Shown piece after piece: positions 52,884-62,532 of a stretch of 64,000 bases of DNA. A program made the translations under genes and the position numbers. Under the pieces are notes generated by a model that was not told where the DNA came from, ran no database searches, and saw nothing but the letters and a program-made list of their open reading frames with translations. Each line of letters opens with the position of its first letter. The first letter of the stretch is position 1. The stretch comes from Agathobacter rectalis ATCC 33656 (GTDB lineage Bacteria > Bacillota > Clostridia > Lachnospirales > Lachnospiraceae), in NCBI RefSeq assembly GCF_000020605.1, contig NC_012781.1:1799501-1863500 (forward strand). Direction: 5' to 3'.

Positions 52884-53612
52884 TTACTCTTCCCAATTGT
52901 GGTATACTTCCTGGACGTCGTCATCATCGTCAAGAAGGTCTAAGATACGGCCGATATTTGTGATGTCAGCTTCATCTGTTAGTGTGACATATGTCTGTGG
53001 AATCATTGTGACCTCTGCCGAAGCCATTGTGATGCCTGCCTCCTCAAGAGCAGCCCTGACTGCATCAAAATCAGCAGGTGCAGTTGTGATTTCGTAGCTG
53101 TCATCCTCATCGGCGAAATCCTCAGCGCCTGCATCGAGTGCCTGCATCATAAGATCATCTGCATCCATATCGCACTCTTCCTTGTCGATGATGATCTGAC
53201 CCTTCTCGTCAAACATGTATGATACACATCCCTGTGTACCGATGCTTCCCTGTCCCTTTGTAAAGGCATTGCGGACATTGGCCGCTGTACGGTTCTTATT
53301 GTCTGTAAGACACTTTACGATAATAGCTGTGCCTGATGGTCCATAGCCCTCATATGTAGCGGTCTCATAGTTTACACTGTTGCCGTCTCCTGCCGCCTTT
53401 TTGATACCTCTTTCGATTGTATCGTTTGGCATATTGTTGGCCTTTGCCTTGGCAACTACCTGTGCAAGCTTGAAGTTATTGGCAGGATCCGGTCCTCCCT
53501 CTTTAACTGCAACTGCGAGCTCTCTACCGATCATTGTAAAGATTTTGCCCTTTGCAGCATCATTTTTCTCTTTCTTATGCTTGATATTCGCAAATTTAGA
53601 ATGTCCTGACAT
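52884..53612 (-). CDS. yebC: YebC/PmpR-family protein
   Basis: YebC proteins bind DNA or, as recently reported for some members, help ribosomes at difficult sequences. The 242-residue protein starts [23 protein letters not shown] (usually SGHSKWxxIxxRK) and has the family core [45 protein letters not shown] and [18 protein letters not shown] upstream supports this start; the frame could be extended by 24 unrelated codons. Confidence 0.95.
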   Translation of the reverse strand: MSGHSKFANIKHKKEKNDAAKGKIFTMIGRELAVAVKEGGPDPANNFKLAQVVAKAKANNMPNDTIERGIKKAAGDGNSVNYETATYEGYGPSGTAIIVKCLTDNKNRTAANVRNAFTKGQGSIGTQGCVSYMFDEKGQIIIDKEECDMDADDLMMQALDAGAEDFADEDDSYEITTAPADFDAVRAALEEAGITMASAEVTMIPQTYVTLTDEADITNIGRILDLLDDDDDVQEVYHNWEE

Positions 53613-53661
53613 AATTTGTATCCTCTTTTCTACTTTTAAAAATAATCCATACCTTATAATA

Positions 53662-54573
53662 TCATTTTTTCTCTTCCGGCGCAAGTTTCTTAATCATTAC
53701 CTGCTTAATCACCTTATCCTCGACGCTCATAACAGAAAATCTGTAGCCATATGCGCTAATCACAGTCTTATCCCCCTCCTCCGGAATCTTATCCGAAAGC
53801 GATATGATAAAACCGTTAAGCGTCTCGTAGGCATCATCATCAACAGGCAGTGACAGCGCCTCCTTCACATCGGAAAACTCAGTCATGCCGTCCATTATAA
53901 ATGTCTCGTCATCATTCTTTCTGATGTAGTTTTCTTCCTCATCGTGCTCATCCTCGATATTTCCGACAAGCTCCTCGAGTATATCCTCCATCGCGATAAG
54001 TCCCGATATCTGTCCGTACTCATCCACAACCATCGCAAGATGACTCTTTTTAGACTGCATCTTTTTAAACAGATCATTGATGTTTACCGTCTCGGGTATG
54101 AAGTCCACCGGCCGGATAAGCCCGTCTATGTCCTTGATACTGCTGCGGTAAACCTCATTTTTTTCAAAAAATGTAAAAGCATCCTTGATATGTAAGACTC
54201 CGATGATACTGTCAACATCGTTTTCATAGACCGGAAAGCGAGATTTGCCGGTATCTATGATAAATTCGATTGCATCGATAAAGGACATACTGCCGTCGAG
54301 GCTTACGATATTTTTGCGGTGAGTCATGATATCTTTTACTTCCTTATCATCAAACTCAAACACATTGTGTATCAGCTCTGCCTCAGATGCAAGGATTGTT
54401 CCCTGCTCATGCCCCTCCCTGACCATGGAAATAATTTCTTCCTCTGTGACATCATCATTTCCAAGTATTCCATCGAGAGTCTTTTTGTTGTTTTTCATTC
54501 CATAAAGCAATACTCCAATACACAAAAGAAGTATCACTACAAGTATTGATAAAATTATAATTGCATATAACAT
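53662..54573 (-). CDS. CBS-pair/CorC_HlyC protein with a single membrane segment
   Basis: The 303-residue protein has one N-terminal transmembrane segment (about 2-25), a linker, two CBS domains (about 75-135, [16 protein letters not shown]; and about 140-205, [20 protein letters not shown]...[27 protein letters not shown]) and a CorC_HlyC transporter-associated domain (about 225-300). It lacks the four-helix CNNM (DUF21) transporter domain that usually precedes the CBS pair, so it probably regulates a partner (often linked with Mg2+/Co2+ handling) rather than transports. It follows mazF by 14 bp. Confidence 0.85.
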   Translation of the reverse strand: MLYAIIILSILVVILLLCIGVLLYGMKNNKKTLDGILGNDDVTEEEIISMVREGHEQGTILASEAELIHNVFEFDDKEVKDIMTHRKNIVSLDGSMSFIDAIEFIIDTGKSRFPVYENDVDSIIGVLHIKDAFTFFEKNEVYRSSIKDIDGLIRPVDFIPETVNINDLFKKMQSKKSHLAMVVDEYGQISGLIAMEDILEELVGNIEDEHDEEENYIRKNDDETFIMDGMTEFSDVKEALSLPVDDDAYETLNGFIISLSDKIPEEGDKTVISAYGYRFSVMSVEDKVIKQVMIKKLAPEEKK

Positions 54574-54587
54574 AATGTTTTATTATC

Positions 54588-54935
54588 CTATGTAATAAGT
54601 TCTAAGCTGATTTCAAGCGCCCTGTCTATTTTAAGCAATGTGTCCTCATCAAGATGGCACACCTTATCCTTAAGCCTTTTTTTGTCGATTGTGCGAAGCT
54701 GTTCTAAAAGCACAACCGAATCCTTTGCAAGCGCATACTCCTTGCAGGCAAGCTCCACATGAGTGGGCAGCTTTGCTTTATGCATCTGCGAGGTTATTGC
54801 TGCGCAGATTACCGTCGGGCTGTGTCTGTTTCCGACATCATTTTGTATTATAAGGACAGGTCTTATCCCGCCCTGCTCTGAGCCTACAACAGGCCTTAAA
54901 TCAGCGTAATAAATATCTCCTCTTTGAATAATCAT
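54588..54935 (-). CDS. mazF: MazF/PemK-type endoribonuclease toxin
   Basis: MazF cuts single-stranded mRNA at short sequences. The 115-residue protein has [32 protein letters not shown] at the start (with the active-site RP), [20 protein letters not shown] and [15 protein letters not shown]. It stands after alr, as in Bacillus (alr-ndoAI-ndoA), but the 78 bp between alr and this start contain no antitoxin gene. GGAG 11 bases before the ATG supports this start. Confidence 0.92.
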   Translation of the reverse strand: MIIQRGDIYYADLRPVVGSEQGGIRPVLIIQNDVGNRHSPTVICAAITSQMHKAKLPTHVELACKEYALAKDSVVLLEQLRTIDKKRLKDKVCHLDEDTLLKIDRALEISLELIT

Positions 54936-55013
54936 ACACGAATACACTCCATATTATGGTATACAAAAAGTATCTCCAGATTTTTCGAGTGTATTCTTAA
55001 AAGTTACACTTTT

Positions 55014-56144
55014 TTAGTTTTTGTGGTAGATTCTTGGAACACGCGGTGTGATAAGACATGCAAACTCATAGTTGAACCTGCCTGAAAGCTCACCTAACTG
55101 CTCCATAGTGATTGTCTCATCCCCATCTTTACCGAGCAGAGTAACTGCATCGCCTATTTTTACGTCAGGTATGTCTGTCACATCAACCATAAACTGATCC
55201 ATGCAGACTCTGCCGCATATAGGTGCTTTTTTTCCTTTTATGAGAACCCAGCCCTTGTTTGAAAGTCCTCTTGAATATCCATCACCATATCCCACCGGGA
55301 CAGTTGCTATCCTCATAGGATGCTCTACCGTAAATGTGCCGCCGTAGCTTATATGCCTGCCCGGCTCAAGCTCCTTTACATAAGCAACCCTGCTGTGCAG
55401 CGACATAACAGGCTTTAGGGAGATTTTACTCTTGTCTACCTCCTCTGACGGCCACAGACCATAGAGTGTGATGCCTGCTCTTACCATATCCATATTGCAC
55501 TCAGGGATTTCTACTATTCCCGCACTGTTTGAGCAGTGCTTAATCGGGATCTCGACTCCTCTTGCCTCAACAAGAGCTATCATCCTCTTAAAAAGATCAA
55601 ACTGCTCAAAGGCAGGCTCCTTTGACAGCTCATCTGCCCTTGCAAAGTGAGTGAATATTCCCTCTATCATAATATTCGGCAGCTTAGCAATCTGTGCAAT
55701 AATATCTGCACTTTCCTCTGTCACCTGAAAGCCTATACGGCACATACCGGTATCTATCTTGATATGTATCTTACAGGTTTTATTCTTAGCGACAGCGATA
55801 CGCGATAGCTCCTTAGCTGTCTCATATGTACATACCGCCGGGCGCACATCGTTGTCCACTATCTCCTCAAACTGCTCCGGGAAGCTGAGTCCTAAAATAA
55901 GTATCGGCTTTTTCCTGCCTGCCGCAATAAGCTCCATTGCCTCGTTGCTTGTAGCAACAGCATAGCCCCACAGATACGGAAGCGGCTCCAGTACCTCTGA
56001 AACAGCCTCAGCACCGTGACCGTAGCCATCAGCCTTTACGACTGCTGCCATCATTGTCCCCGGCTTTAGCTTATTATGCATCGACTCCATATTATATAAA
56101 ATTGCATCCAGATCTATATCTGCTCTGATTCTGTTAATTGCCAT
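55014..56144 (-). CDS. alr: Alanine racemase
   Basis: Alr makes D-alanine for peptidoglycan. The 376-residue PLP enzyme has the cofactor lysine Lys37 in AAVVKADGYGHGA, the catalytic Tyr in ISYGGTF (about 264), KIDTGMCRIGF (about 129-139), HCSNSAG (about 202-208) and CMDQFMVDVTD (about 310-320). It overlaps the end of nnr by 11 bp. Confidence 0.97.
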   Translation of the reverse strand: MAINRIRADIDLDAILYNMESMHNKLKPGTMMAAVVKADGYGHGAEAVSEVLEPLPYLWGYAVATSNEAMELIAAGRKKPILILGLSFPEQFEEIVDNDVRPAVCTYETAKELSRIAVAKNKTCKIHIKIDTGMCRIGFQVTEESADIIAQIAKLPNIMIEGIFTHFARADELSKEPAFEQFDLFKRMIALVEARGVEIPIKHCSNSAGIVEIPECNMDMVRAGITLYGLWPSEEVDKSKISLKPVMSLHSRVAYVKELEPGRHISYGGTFTVEHPMRIATVPVGYGDGYSRGLSNKGWVLIKGKKAPICGRVCMDQFMVDVTDIPDVKIGDAVTLLGKDGDETITMEQLGELSGRFNYEFACLITPRVPRIYHKN

Positions 56145-57636
56145 TTTTTTCCACCTTAATCCAAACTTTATCTAATCCATCAATAATATCACTTGCTATC
56201 ATACCATAAGAGCCGGTATTGTCAAATACCATATCACCGGCAAGTCCATGAATAAATGCACCGTATGCCGCGGCCTTTTTGGTGTCACGCCACTGTACCA
56301 GAAGACCTCCCACGATACCGCTTAGCACATCTCCGCTTCCGGCTGTTGCCATACCGCAGTTGCCGGACAGATTGATAAACTTTTCGCCATCAGCCGCTGC
56401 GATAATCGTACGAAAATCCTTAAGCACACAAGTCACATTGTACAAGCATGCAAACTCTCCTGCCACACCGATGATATCCTCCTGTATATCAGCAATGCTC
56501 TTTTTCATAAGTCTGGACATCTCGCCCAGGTGCGGAGTCACGATGACAGGCATTTTATGCTCATTAAGTAAAGTCATGTTGTCTGATATGATATTAAGCG
56601 CATCCGCATCAATCACAAGAGGTATCTCTGCTGTTTTTAGTACTGTTTCAACTAACATTTTGGCATTATCAGACTTTGAAAGACCTGGACCTATCACCAC
56701 TGCATCTGCCCACTCAAGCTCTGTCTCAAGCGCTTTAGCTGACGCGATATCAGTACAAAGCAGTGCTTCCGGCAAAGCACATTGGATTATTGAGCGGTTG
56801 CACTCCGGCGTTATAATTTTCACAAGCCCTGCTCCGCTTTTGTATGCAGCCTTTGCCGAAAGCACCGCCGCACCGGCCATATCGCGGCTTCCTGCTATAA
56901 CTAACAGTTTTCCGAAAGTTCCCTTGTTGGAGTGTGCCGGTCTGTTATCAAGTTTCTTTAAATCAGACTCATCAAGAGCCCTTACTGATGGCAGATTACC
57001 ACAAAAGCTGTGGTCATCTATGCCTATAGGCACCACCTTAACCAGACCGCAATAATCACAGCCCGGCCACAGGAGAAGGCCTGTCTTCTTATAAGAAAAA
57101 GTATATGTGAAATCTGCTTTAAAAGTGCATCCCATCACATGTCCTTTATCAGAATCCACTCCCGACGGCACGTCGACCGCCACCCTGTAAGCATCTGTCT
57201 TGTTAACGGATGAAATCACATCTGCTAAAGAGCCTTCTATGGCTCGCTTAAGCCCTGTGCCAAACAATGCATCTATTATTACGTCACTTTTACACACACA
57301 CTCAATATCAGAGACTACCTTAAAGCCATACCTTGCGTATATATTTTTCTGCAGCTCAAAGAGCTCGCTTCCTGCCTCATCTGTGCCAAAAGCATAGTAC
57401 ACCATGCATCTGTATCCGGCCTGATTTAAAAGTCTTGCTATCGCGATACCGTCTCCTGCATTATTGCCTCTGCCACATATCACGGCAAACTCCTTTGATT
57501 TATCAAAACATGCAACAAGCTCCCGGACAACACCGGCCGCAGCCTGCTCCATCAGCACCACCGAAGGAACCAAAAAGACCTGTGATGTTGTATCGTCCAG
57601 AAGCTTCATTTCATTACCTGTAACAATATATTCCAA
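56134..57636 (-). CDS. nnr: Bifunctional NAD(P)HX epimerase / dehydratase (Nnr)
   Basis: Nnr repairs hydrated NADH and NADPH. The 500-residue protein has the NnrE epimerase domain (about 1-210, VICGRGNNAGDGIAIARLLNQAGY; FGTGLKRAI; VDVPSGVDSDKG) and the NnrD ADP-dependent dehydratase (about 225-495, KGTFGKLLVIAGSRDMAGAAVLSA; VIGPGLSKSDNA; TPHLGEMSRL; GNCGMATAGSGDVLSGIVGGLL). The most likely start is TTG (before EYIVTGNEM), eight bases after AGGGG; the stop of the upstream gene overlaps nearby. Confidence 0.93.
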   Translation of the reverse strand: MEYIVTGNEMKLLDDTTSQVFLVPSVVLMEQAAAGVVRELVACFDKSKEFAVICGRGNNAGDGIAIARLLNQAGYRCMVYYAFGTDEAGSELFELQKNIYARYGFKVVSDIECVCKSDVIIDALFGTGLKRAIEGSLADVISSVNKTDAYRVAVDVPSGVDSDKGHVMGCTFKADFTYTFSYKKTGLLLWPGCDYCGLVKVVPIGIDDHSFCGNLPSVRALDESDLKKLDNRPAHSNKGTFGKLLVIAGSRDMAGAAVLSAKAAYKSGAGLVKIITPECNRSIIQCALPEALLCTDIASAKALETELEWADAVVIGPGLSKSDNAKMLVETVLKTAEIPLVIDADALNIISDNMTLLNEHKMPVIVTPHLGEMSRLMKKSIADIQEDIIGVAGEFACLYNVTCVLKDFRTIIAAADGEKFINLSGNCGMATAGSGDVLSGIVGGLLVQWRDTKKAAAYGAFIHGLAGDMVFDNTGSYGMIASDIIDGLDKVWIKVEKNGN

Positions 57637-57638
57637 TA

Positions 57639-58280
57639 TCAATTCCCCTTATTCTCATTGTTTGCATTATCAGTATTTGCATTATTGGCATTGAAAACCA
57701 TAGGATCGTCATATTCAATATCAAAAAGATCTAAAACCTCAGCGCCAAAAATATCATGAAGATACGAATAAATCTCCCTGTTGTTAATATCTCTGTTCTG
57801 TTTTCTGATTACATTTTTCTTAAGTTCAACTCTTATATTTGCAATCCAGTCGTCAATTTCTTTTGATTCCAGTTTATTTTTCTCGATTTTTTCACTGAAG
57901 TAATCCATCGACAAAAGCATCAGCCTGTCATTTACAGCTTTTATATTCTTCTGGATTTCAATAAGCTCTCCCTCAATGTTGTCAGCTTTCTCATTTATCT
58001 CATCTATAAGCTGCTTATCCTTATCACGATTTTCATCGCCGTCATCTCCCATGTTGGCAACAATATTAGACATAATTTTCGACTTAAGCTTTTTTAAATT
58101 CTTAAGCTCATTGTTGTACTTTCCCTGCAGCTTTAACAGCTCATCCAGTTCTTTTTCCGTGGCTGATATTTCGTCAGTCTTACCATGAATGGCAAAAAGT
58201 CTGTGCCACTTCTGGTCTAAAACCAGTAAAGGCACCTTTTTTCCTTTTAATGCAGCCTCAAAATCTTTTTTATCATTCAT
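57639..58280 (-). CDS. Unknown coiled-coil protein downstream of rex
   Basis: The 213-residue, mostly helical protein has two probable coiled coils (about 35-65, KTDEISATEKELDELLKLQGKY; and about 85-120, IDEINEKADNIEGELIEIQKNI) and a C-terminal Asn-rich tail with repeated NANN/DN. There is no signal peptide, so it is cytoplasmic. GAGGG eight bases before the ATG sets the start. I do not recognise a family; it is probably co-transcribed with rex and nnr. Confidence 0.75.
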   Translation of the reverse strand: MNDKKDFEAALKGKKVPLLVLDQKWHRLFAIHGKTDEISATEKELDELLKLQGKYNNELKNLKKLKSKIMSNIVANMGDDGDENRDKDKQLIDEINEKADNIEGELIEIQKNIKAVNDRLMLLSMDYFSEKIEKNKLESKEIDDWIANIRVELKKNVIRKQNRDINNREIYSYLHDIFGAEVLDLFDIEYDDPMVFNANNANTDNANNENKGN

Positions 58281-58292
58281 AAGACTCACCCT

Positions 58293-58931
58293 CTATTTAT
58301 TTTTGGAGTTTTTAACAATATTATAGCTGAGCTGCATAAGGCTGTCAGACAGATGAACACTCTCCACAACCACATCTTTATTTGGAATTTCAAGATCAAC
58401 ATGTGCAAAATTCCATATAGCCCTTATTCCTAAATCCACAAGCTTTGACGCAATAGAGTCAGCCTTTGACTTTGGCATGGTGAGCGCCGCAATATCCACC
58501 CTGTGTGTTCTGCAATACTCATCCAGCTCACTTAGCATAAGGATTGGAATACCTCGCACACTCTTTCCTGAAAGCTCAGGATTTACGTCAAAAAGTGCTG
58601 TTATGACAAAGCCAAGCTTTTCAAACTTTACATAATTGGCGAGTGCCTGGCCCAGATTGCCTGCACCGATGATAATTATTCTATGCTCTGTGTTAAGTCC
58701 CATTATCTTTCCGATTTCCTCGTAGAGAAACTGAACATTGTATCCGTATCCCTGCTGTCCAAAGCCTCCGAAATTATTGAGATCCTGTCTGATTTGTGAA
58801 GCTGTCACTTTCATTCTGTGACTCAGATCGTTTGATGAAATACGCTCCACTCCCTCATCCAAAAGCTCTCCGAGATATCTATAGTATCGTGGCAGCCTTC
58901 TGATAACCGCCTGTGATATTTCTTTACTCAA
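58293..58931 (-). CDS. rex: Redox-sensing repressor Rex
   Basis: Rex senses the NADH/NAD+ ratio and represses fermentation genes. The 212-residue protein has the winged-helix DNA-binding domain (about 1-75, RLPRYYRYLGELLDEGVERISSNDLSHRM...QIRQDLNNFGGFGQQGYGYNV) and a Rossmann NAD(H) domain (IIIGAGNLGQALANY, about 86-100; LFDVNPELSG). The start codon is TTG, eight bases after GGAGG. A perfect Rex-type palindrome stands by its own promoter. It heads a run of genes to mazF and the CBS protein. Confidence 0.97.
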   Translation of the reverse strand: MSKEISQAVIRRLPRYYRYLGELLDEGVERISSNDLSHRMKVTASQIRQDLNNFGGFGQQGYGYNVQFLYEEIGKIMGLNTEHRIIIIGAGNLGQALANYVKFEKLGFVITALFDVNPELSGKSVRGIPILMLSELDEYCRTHRVDIAALTMPKSKADSIASKLVDLGIRAIWNFAHVDLEIPNKDVVVESVHLSDSLMQLSYNIVKNSKNK

Positions 58932-58991
58932 GTCTTATTCCTCCAATCATCAGGATATCATTTCTCTTTTAAAGACAAAAACCCAAGATTA

Positions 58992-59020
58992 ATTATAATT
59001 TTTTGAAGGTCATCTGTCAA
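58992..59020 (-). promoter_or_regulatory. rex promoter
   Basis: TTGACA (59,015-59,020) and TATAAT (58,992-58,997) are 17 nt apart on the minus strand, a consensus sigma-A promoter 61 bp before the rex start. Confidence 0.9.
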
Positions 59021-59022
59021 TG

Positions 59023-59038
59023 TGTTAAGAATTTAACA
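59023..59038 (-). promoter_or_regulatory. Putative Rex operator
   Basis: TGTTAA-GAAT-TTAACA is a perfect palindrome matching the inner part of the clostridial Rex consensus TTGTTAAN4TTAACAA. It lies two bases upstream of the rex -35, so autoregulation is likely. The outer TT/AA bases do not match. Confidence 0.7.
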
Positions 59039-59103
59039 TTCAAAAAATTCATAATTATCCCCGGGTTATATCTTACTTCTAAGGCTAAAAACCAAATTTC
59101 AGA

Positions 59104-60312
59104 TTAAATTGTCTTCTCAAGCTCCTCTCTGATTGCCTTGATGAAGCCTTCGCTGTTTAAAACAGTAGGATTTTCAATTGTTGTGATGAGTGCGAGATCC
59201 TTTGTCATCTTTCCGCTCTCAATAGTCTTTATGCAAGCTGCCTCAAGCTTGTCTGCAAACTCAGAAAGTGCCGGAAGCTTGTCAAGCTCTCCTCTTTTTC
59301 TGAGTGCTCCTGTCCATGCAAAAATAGTAGCTACAGAGTTTGTTGATGTCTCCTCACCCTTTAAATGCTTGTAATAGTGTCTCTGAACTGTTCCATGTGC
59401 TGCCTCATACTCATAGTATCCGTGAGGGGATACAAGCACTGATGTCATCATGGCAAGTGAGCCGAATGCAGATGAGATCATATCACTCATTACATCTCCG
59501 TCGTAGTTCTTGCATGCCCAGATAAATCCACCCTCAGATTTCATTACTCTGGCAACAGCATCATCAATAAGTGTGTAGAAATATGTAATTCCAGCCTTCT
59601 CAAAAGCTTCCTTATACTGTGCATCAAAGATTTCCTGGAAGATATCCTTGAAGGTGTGGTCATATTTCTTTGAGATTGTATCCTTTGTGGCAAACCATAA
59701 ATCCTGCTTTGTATCAAGTGCATACTTAAAGCAGCTATGTGCAAAGCTCTCGATTGAATCATCCAGGTTATGCTGTCCCTGAATAACTCCCGCTCCCTTA
59801 AACTCATGGATTAGCTCTCTTGTCTCGGTTCCATCTTCTGCTGTAAATACAAGCTCAGCCTTTCCGGGACCAGCCACCTTCATCTCTGTTGCCTTGTACA
59901 CATCACCATATGCATGACGAGCGATTGTAATTGGTTTAACCCATGTCTTTACGTTTGGCTCTATACCCTTTACAACGATTGGTGCTCTGAACACTGTTCC
60001 GTCAAGCATGGCTCTTATTGTGCCGTTAGGGCTCTTCCACATCTCCTTTAAATTGTACTCTGTCATTCTGGCTGCGTTTGGTGTGATTGTCGCACATTTT
60101 ACTGCGACACCGTATTTCATGGTTGCCTTTGCTGATTCAACGGTCACCTGATCATCTGTACGATTTCGCTCCTCTAAGCCCAGATCATAATACTCTGTCT
60201 TCAAATCTATAAAAGGTATTAAAAGCTCATCCTTTATCATCTGCCAGAGGATTCTGGTCATCTCGTCTCCGTCCATCTCTACAAGGGGTGTTGTCATCGT
60301 AATCTTGCTCAT
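59104..60312 (-). CDS. icd: NADP-dependent isocitrate dehydrogenase (eukaryote-like subfamily)
   Basis: Icd oxidises isocitrate to 2-oxoglutarate with NADP+. The 402-residue protein belongs to the subfamily shared with eukaryotes: [39 protein letters not shown] (about 73-87), [20 protein letters not shown] (about 96-115), [15 protein letters not shown] and the C-terminal ASVLVSP-like [32 protein letters not shown] before ATG fixes the start. It follows the GntR gene and the citrate synthase, giving a two-enzyme path (with aconitase elsewhere). Confidence 0.96.
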   Translation of the reverse strand: MSKITMTTPLVEMDGDEMTRILWQMIKDELLIPFIDLKTEYYDLGLEERNRTDDQVTVESAKATMKYGVAVKCATITPNAARMTEYNLKEMWKSPNGTIRAMLDGTVFRAPIVVKGIEPNVKTWVKPITIARHAYGDVYKATEMKVAGPGKAELVFTAEDGTETRELIHEFKGAGVIQGQHNLDDSIESFAHSCFKYALDTKQDLWFATKDTISKKYDHTFKDIFQEIFDAQYKEAFEKAGITYFYTLIDDAVARVMKSEGGFIWACKNYDGDVMSDMISSAFGSLAMMTSVLVSPHGYYEYEAAHGTVQRHYYKHLKGEETSTNSVATIFAWTGALRKRGELDKLPALSEFADKLEAACIKTIESGKMTKDLALITTIENPTVLNSEGFIKAIREELEKTI

Positions 60313-60325
60313 TCTTAAATCTCCT

Positions 60326-60985
60326 TTACTTAATAAGGTTCTCCCAACCAAGGTGTTCCATATTTTTCTTTGAATTGTTTATATGCTCTCTGGCGCATTT
60401 TTCTGCCAGCAGTGCGTCATGATTCTTAATTGCCTCGCATATCTGTTTATGCTCGTGAGTGGAGTTTTTGGCTCTTTTTGTCTCGCCGAGTGTCACCTTT
60501 CTCACTCTGCCGACATACTCATGATAGTCCTTTAATACCCTCATAAGCTCCTTGCTTCCGCCGGCCTCATACAGCAGCTCATGAAACCTATTGTCCAGCT
60601 CAAGAAGCTTCTTTGCATTGCCCTTTTTCTCGTGAAACTCCGTGAGATAAATATTCTCCTCCATGGCCGCCATGAGCTCGTCCGATATCCTCGTTGCAGC
60701 CCATCTGGCACAAAGTCCCTCAAGCAGAGCCCTTATCTCGTATATATCCCTGATATCGTCCGTGGAAACACCCTCCACGAATGCTCCCTTATTGGGGATG
60801 ATAGACACAAGTCCCTCAAGCTCAAGCTGACGCAGTGCCTCCCTCACGGGCGTCCTGCTCACTCCAAGCTCATCACCGATATTCTTTTCCTTAAGCTCAT
60901 CGCCCTTTGCAAATGTTCCTGCAAGTATACCATCCCTGATATGATTGTATACTCTGGCACTCAGGCTGTAATTATCATGTGACAT
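60326..60985 (-). CDS. GntR-family regulator (FCD/FadR type)
   Basis: The 219-residue protein has an N-terminal winged helix (about 7-72, [51 protein letters not shown]) and a C-terminal FCD ligand domain (about 80-215) with the Asp/His metal-site pattern ([30 protein letters not shown]). FCD regulators bind small carboxylates. Encoded between the citrate synthase and icd genes, it probably controls the operon in response to a metabolite such as citrate; this is inferred. Confidence 0.93.
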   Translation of the reverse strand: MSHDNYSLSARVYNHIRDGILAGTFAKGDELKEKNIGDELGVSRTPVREALRQLELEGLVSIIPNKGAFVEGVSTDDIRDIYEIRALLEGLCARWAATRISDELMAAMEENIYLTEFHEKKGNAKKLLELDNRFHELLYEAGGSKELMRVLKDYHEYVGRVRKVTLGETKRAKNSTHEHKQICEAIKNHDALLAEKCAREHINNSKKNMEHLGWENLIK

Positions 60986-61001
60986 GTAATAATCTACCTC
61001 A

Positions 61002-62384
61002 CTATAATACTATATTAAGCTTTTTACAGCAATCAGTAATTTGAACTACAAGCTCATTATCTGTGATGGTAGTCACACGGCCCTCGTCGTACTGCTCATC
61101 TACCCATTCCTTTATCATGGTCACAAGCTTTGAGTTCTTATCTACTTTTCTGTCATCCGGCAGGCGGTAGTAGGTGTTTATCCACAGCGCTATTCCTGCA
61201 AGTCCTGATGTATTGGACACTGCTACAAGAGGTGGTCTGTTTAAGAATTTACCTGTATCGAATATGTTGTAAATTTCCTCATTTTTGAGAAGTCCGTCAG
61301 CATGGATTCCGGCTCTCGTCACATTGAAGTTTCTGCCGACAAAAGGTGTACGGCTCGGCTGCACATATCCAAGCTCCTTCTCAAAGTACTCTGACAACTC
61401 TGTGATAACCGTTGTATCCATTCCATCGAGTGTGCCTTTAAGCTGTGCATACTCAAATACCATAGCCTCAAGTGGTGTGTTTCCGGTTCTCTCTCCGATA
61501 CCAAACAGTGAACAGTTGACACCGCTTGCTCCGTAGAGCCATGCCGTAGTCGAATTGTTTACTGCCTTGTAAAAGTCATTGTGTCCATGCCACTCAATCT
61601 GTGATGAAGGCACACCTGCATGTGTGTTAAGTCCGTATATGATACCAGGAACGCTTCGAGGTATAACTGCTCCCGGGAAGTTTACTCCATATCCCATTGT
61701 ATCACAGGCACGCACCTTAATCGGAATCTTGTACTCCTCCTGCAGCTTCATAAGCTCAACACAGAACGGAATAACAAAACCATATATATCAGAACGTGTG
61801 ATATCCTCCAGATGGCACCTAGGGCTTATTCCTGTCTCAAGACACTCCCTGATGACTGACAGATACATATTCATTACCTCTCGTCTGGTCATCTTCATCT
61901 TATAGAAAATATGATAATCCGAACAGCTTACCAGTATACCGGTTTCCTTGAGTCCTATATCCTTTACAAGCTCAAAGTCCTTTTTGCTGGCACGAATCCA
62001 CGATGTAACCTCCGGGAACTTATATCCTCTCTCGAGACACTTGTAAACAGCGTCCCTGTCCTTTTTGCTGTAGAGGAAAAACTCGCTCTGTCTGATTATT
62101 CCCTTAGGGCCACCAAGCTTATGTAAATAATCATAAATGGTAACAATCTGCTCCGTCGTGTACGGTGCTCTCGACTGCTGGCCATCTCTGAATGTAGTAT
62201 CTGTAATCCAAATGTCCTCCGGCATATTGTGCGGCACTATTCTGTCATTGAATGCTATCTTAGGAACTTCTGAATAAGGAAAGAGATTTCTAAAAGTATT
62301 CGGCTCATCTACATCCACGAGCTGATAAAAATGCTCTTCAAGCTGCAGTAAATTTGTTTTTTCGTTCATCAAAACTTCTCTCAT
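61002..62384 (-). CDS. Re-citrate synthase (homocitrate synthase-like)
   Basis: The 460-residue protein is a member of the HMGL/isopropylmalate synthase family: DTTFRDGQQSRAPYT (metal-binding Asp and catalytic Arg, about 61-75), GIIRQSEFFLYSKKD, HLEDITRSDIYGFV, ACDTMGYG, the HxH of IEWHGHNDFYKAVNN and CSLFGIGERTGNTPLEA. It lacks the leucine-type regulatory domain. The long N-terminus and overall layout match the Re-specific citrate synthase first described in Clostridium kluyveri. Next to icd the likely product is citrate, not homocitrate. AGGAG eight bases before ATG sets the start. Confidence 0.9.
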   Translation of the reverse strand: MREVLMNEKTNLLQLEEHFYQLVDVDEPNTFRNLFPYSEVPKIAFNDRIVPHNMPEDIWITDTTFRDGQQSRAPYTTEQIVTIYDYLHKLGGPKGIIRQSEFFLYSKKDRDAVYKCLERGYKFPEVTSWIRASKKDFELVKDIGLKETGILVSCSDYHIFYKMKMTRREVMNMYLSVIRECLETGISPRCHLEDITRSDIYGFVIPFCVELMKLQEEYKIPIKVRACDTMGYGVNFPGAVIPRSVPGIIYGLNTHAGVPSSQIEWHGHNDFYKAVNNSTTAWLYGASGVNCSLFGIGERTGNTPLEAMVFEYAQLKGTLDGMDTTVITELSEYFEKELGYVQPSRTPFVGRNFNVTRAGIHADGLLKNEEIYNIFDTGKFLNRPPLVAVSNTSGLAGIALWINTYYRLPDDRKVDKNSKLVTMIKEWVDEQYDEGRVTTITDNELVVQITDCCKKLNIVL

Positions 62385-62418
62385 CTTCACATCTCCTGTG
62401 CTTAGTTTTATCTTTTGA

Positions 62419-62436
62419 ATAATTGTATACAATTAT
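62419..62436 (-). promoter_or_regulatory. 18-bp perfect palindrome, likely GntR operator
   Basis: ATAATTGTATACAATTAT is its own complement. The core TTGTATACAA resembles FCD-GntR operators (TNGTN2-3ACNA). It covers the -10 of the citrate synthase promoter, an ideal site for repression by the GntR protein of the same operon. Confidence 0.7.
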
Positions 62437-62450
62437 ACTTTTTGTGTCAA
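62422..62450 (-). promoter_or_regulatory. Re-citrate synthase operon promoter
   Basis: TTGACA (62,445-62,450) and TACAAT (62,422-62,427) are 17 nt apart on the minus strand. Confidence 0.85.
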
Positions 62451-62474
62451 TAAAAAAATTTAAATCTTAGTGTA

Positions 62475-62501
62475 ACACTTTGTTATGTCTATCATAACCT
62501 A
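62475..62501 (+). promoter_or_regulatory. Sigma-K-like promoter for the Gly/Cys-rich gene
   Basis: AC (62,475-62,476) followed after 16 nt by CATAACCTA (62,493-62,501) fits the sigma-K pattern AC-N16/17-CATANNNTA. No good sigma-A promoter is seen ahead of the gene. The same bases also form an inverted repeat (GTTATG-CATAAC), so the match could be incidental. Confidence 0.35.
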
Positions 62502-62532
62502 GAGTGTAAATAAATTTTATTGGAGGTCACTT

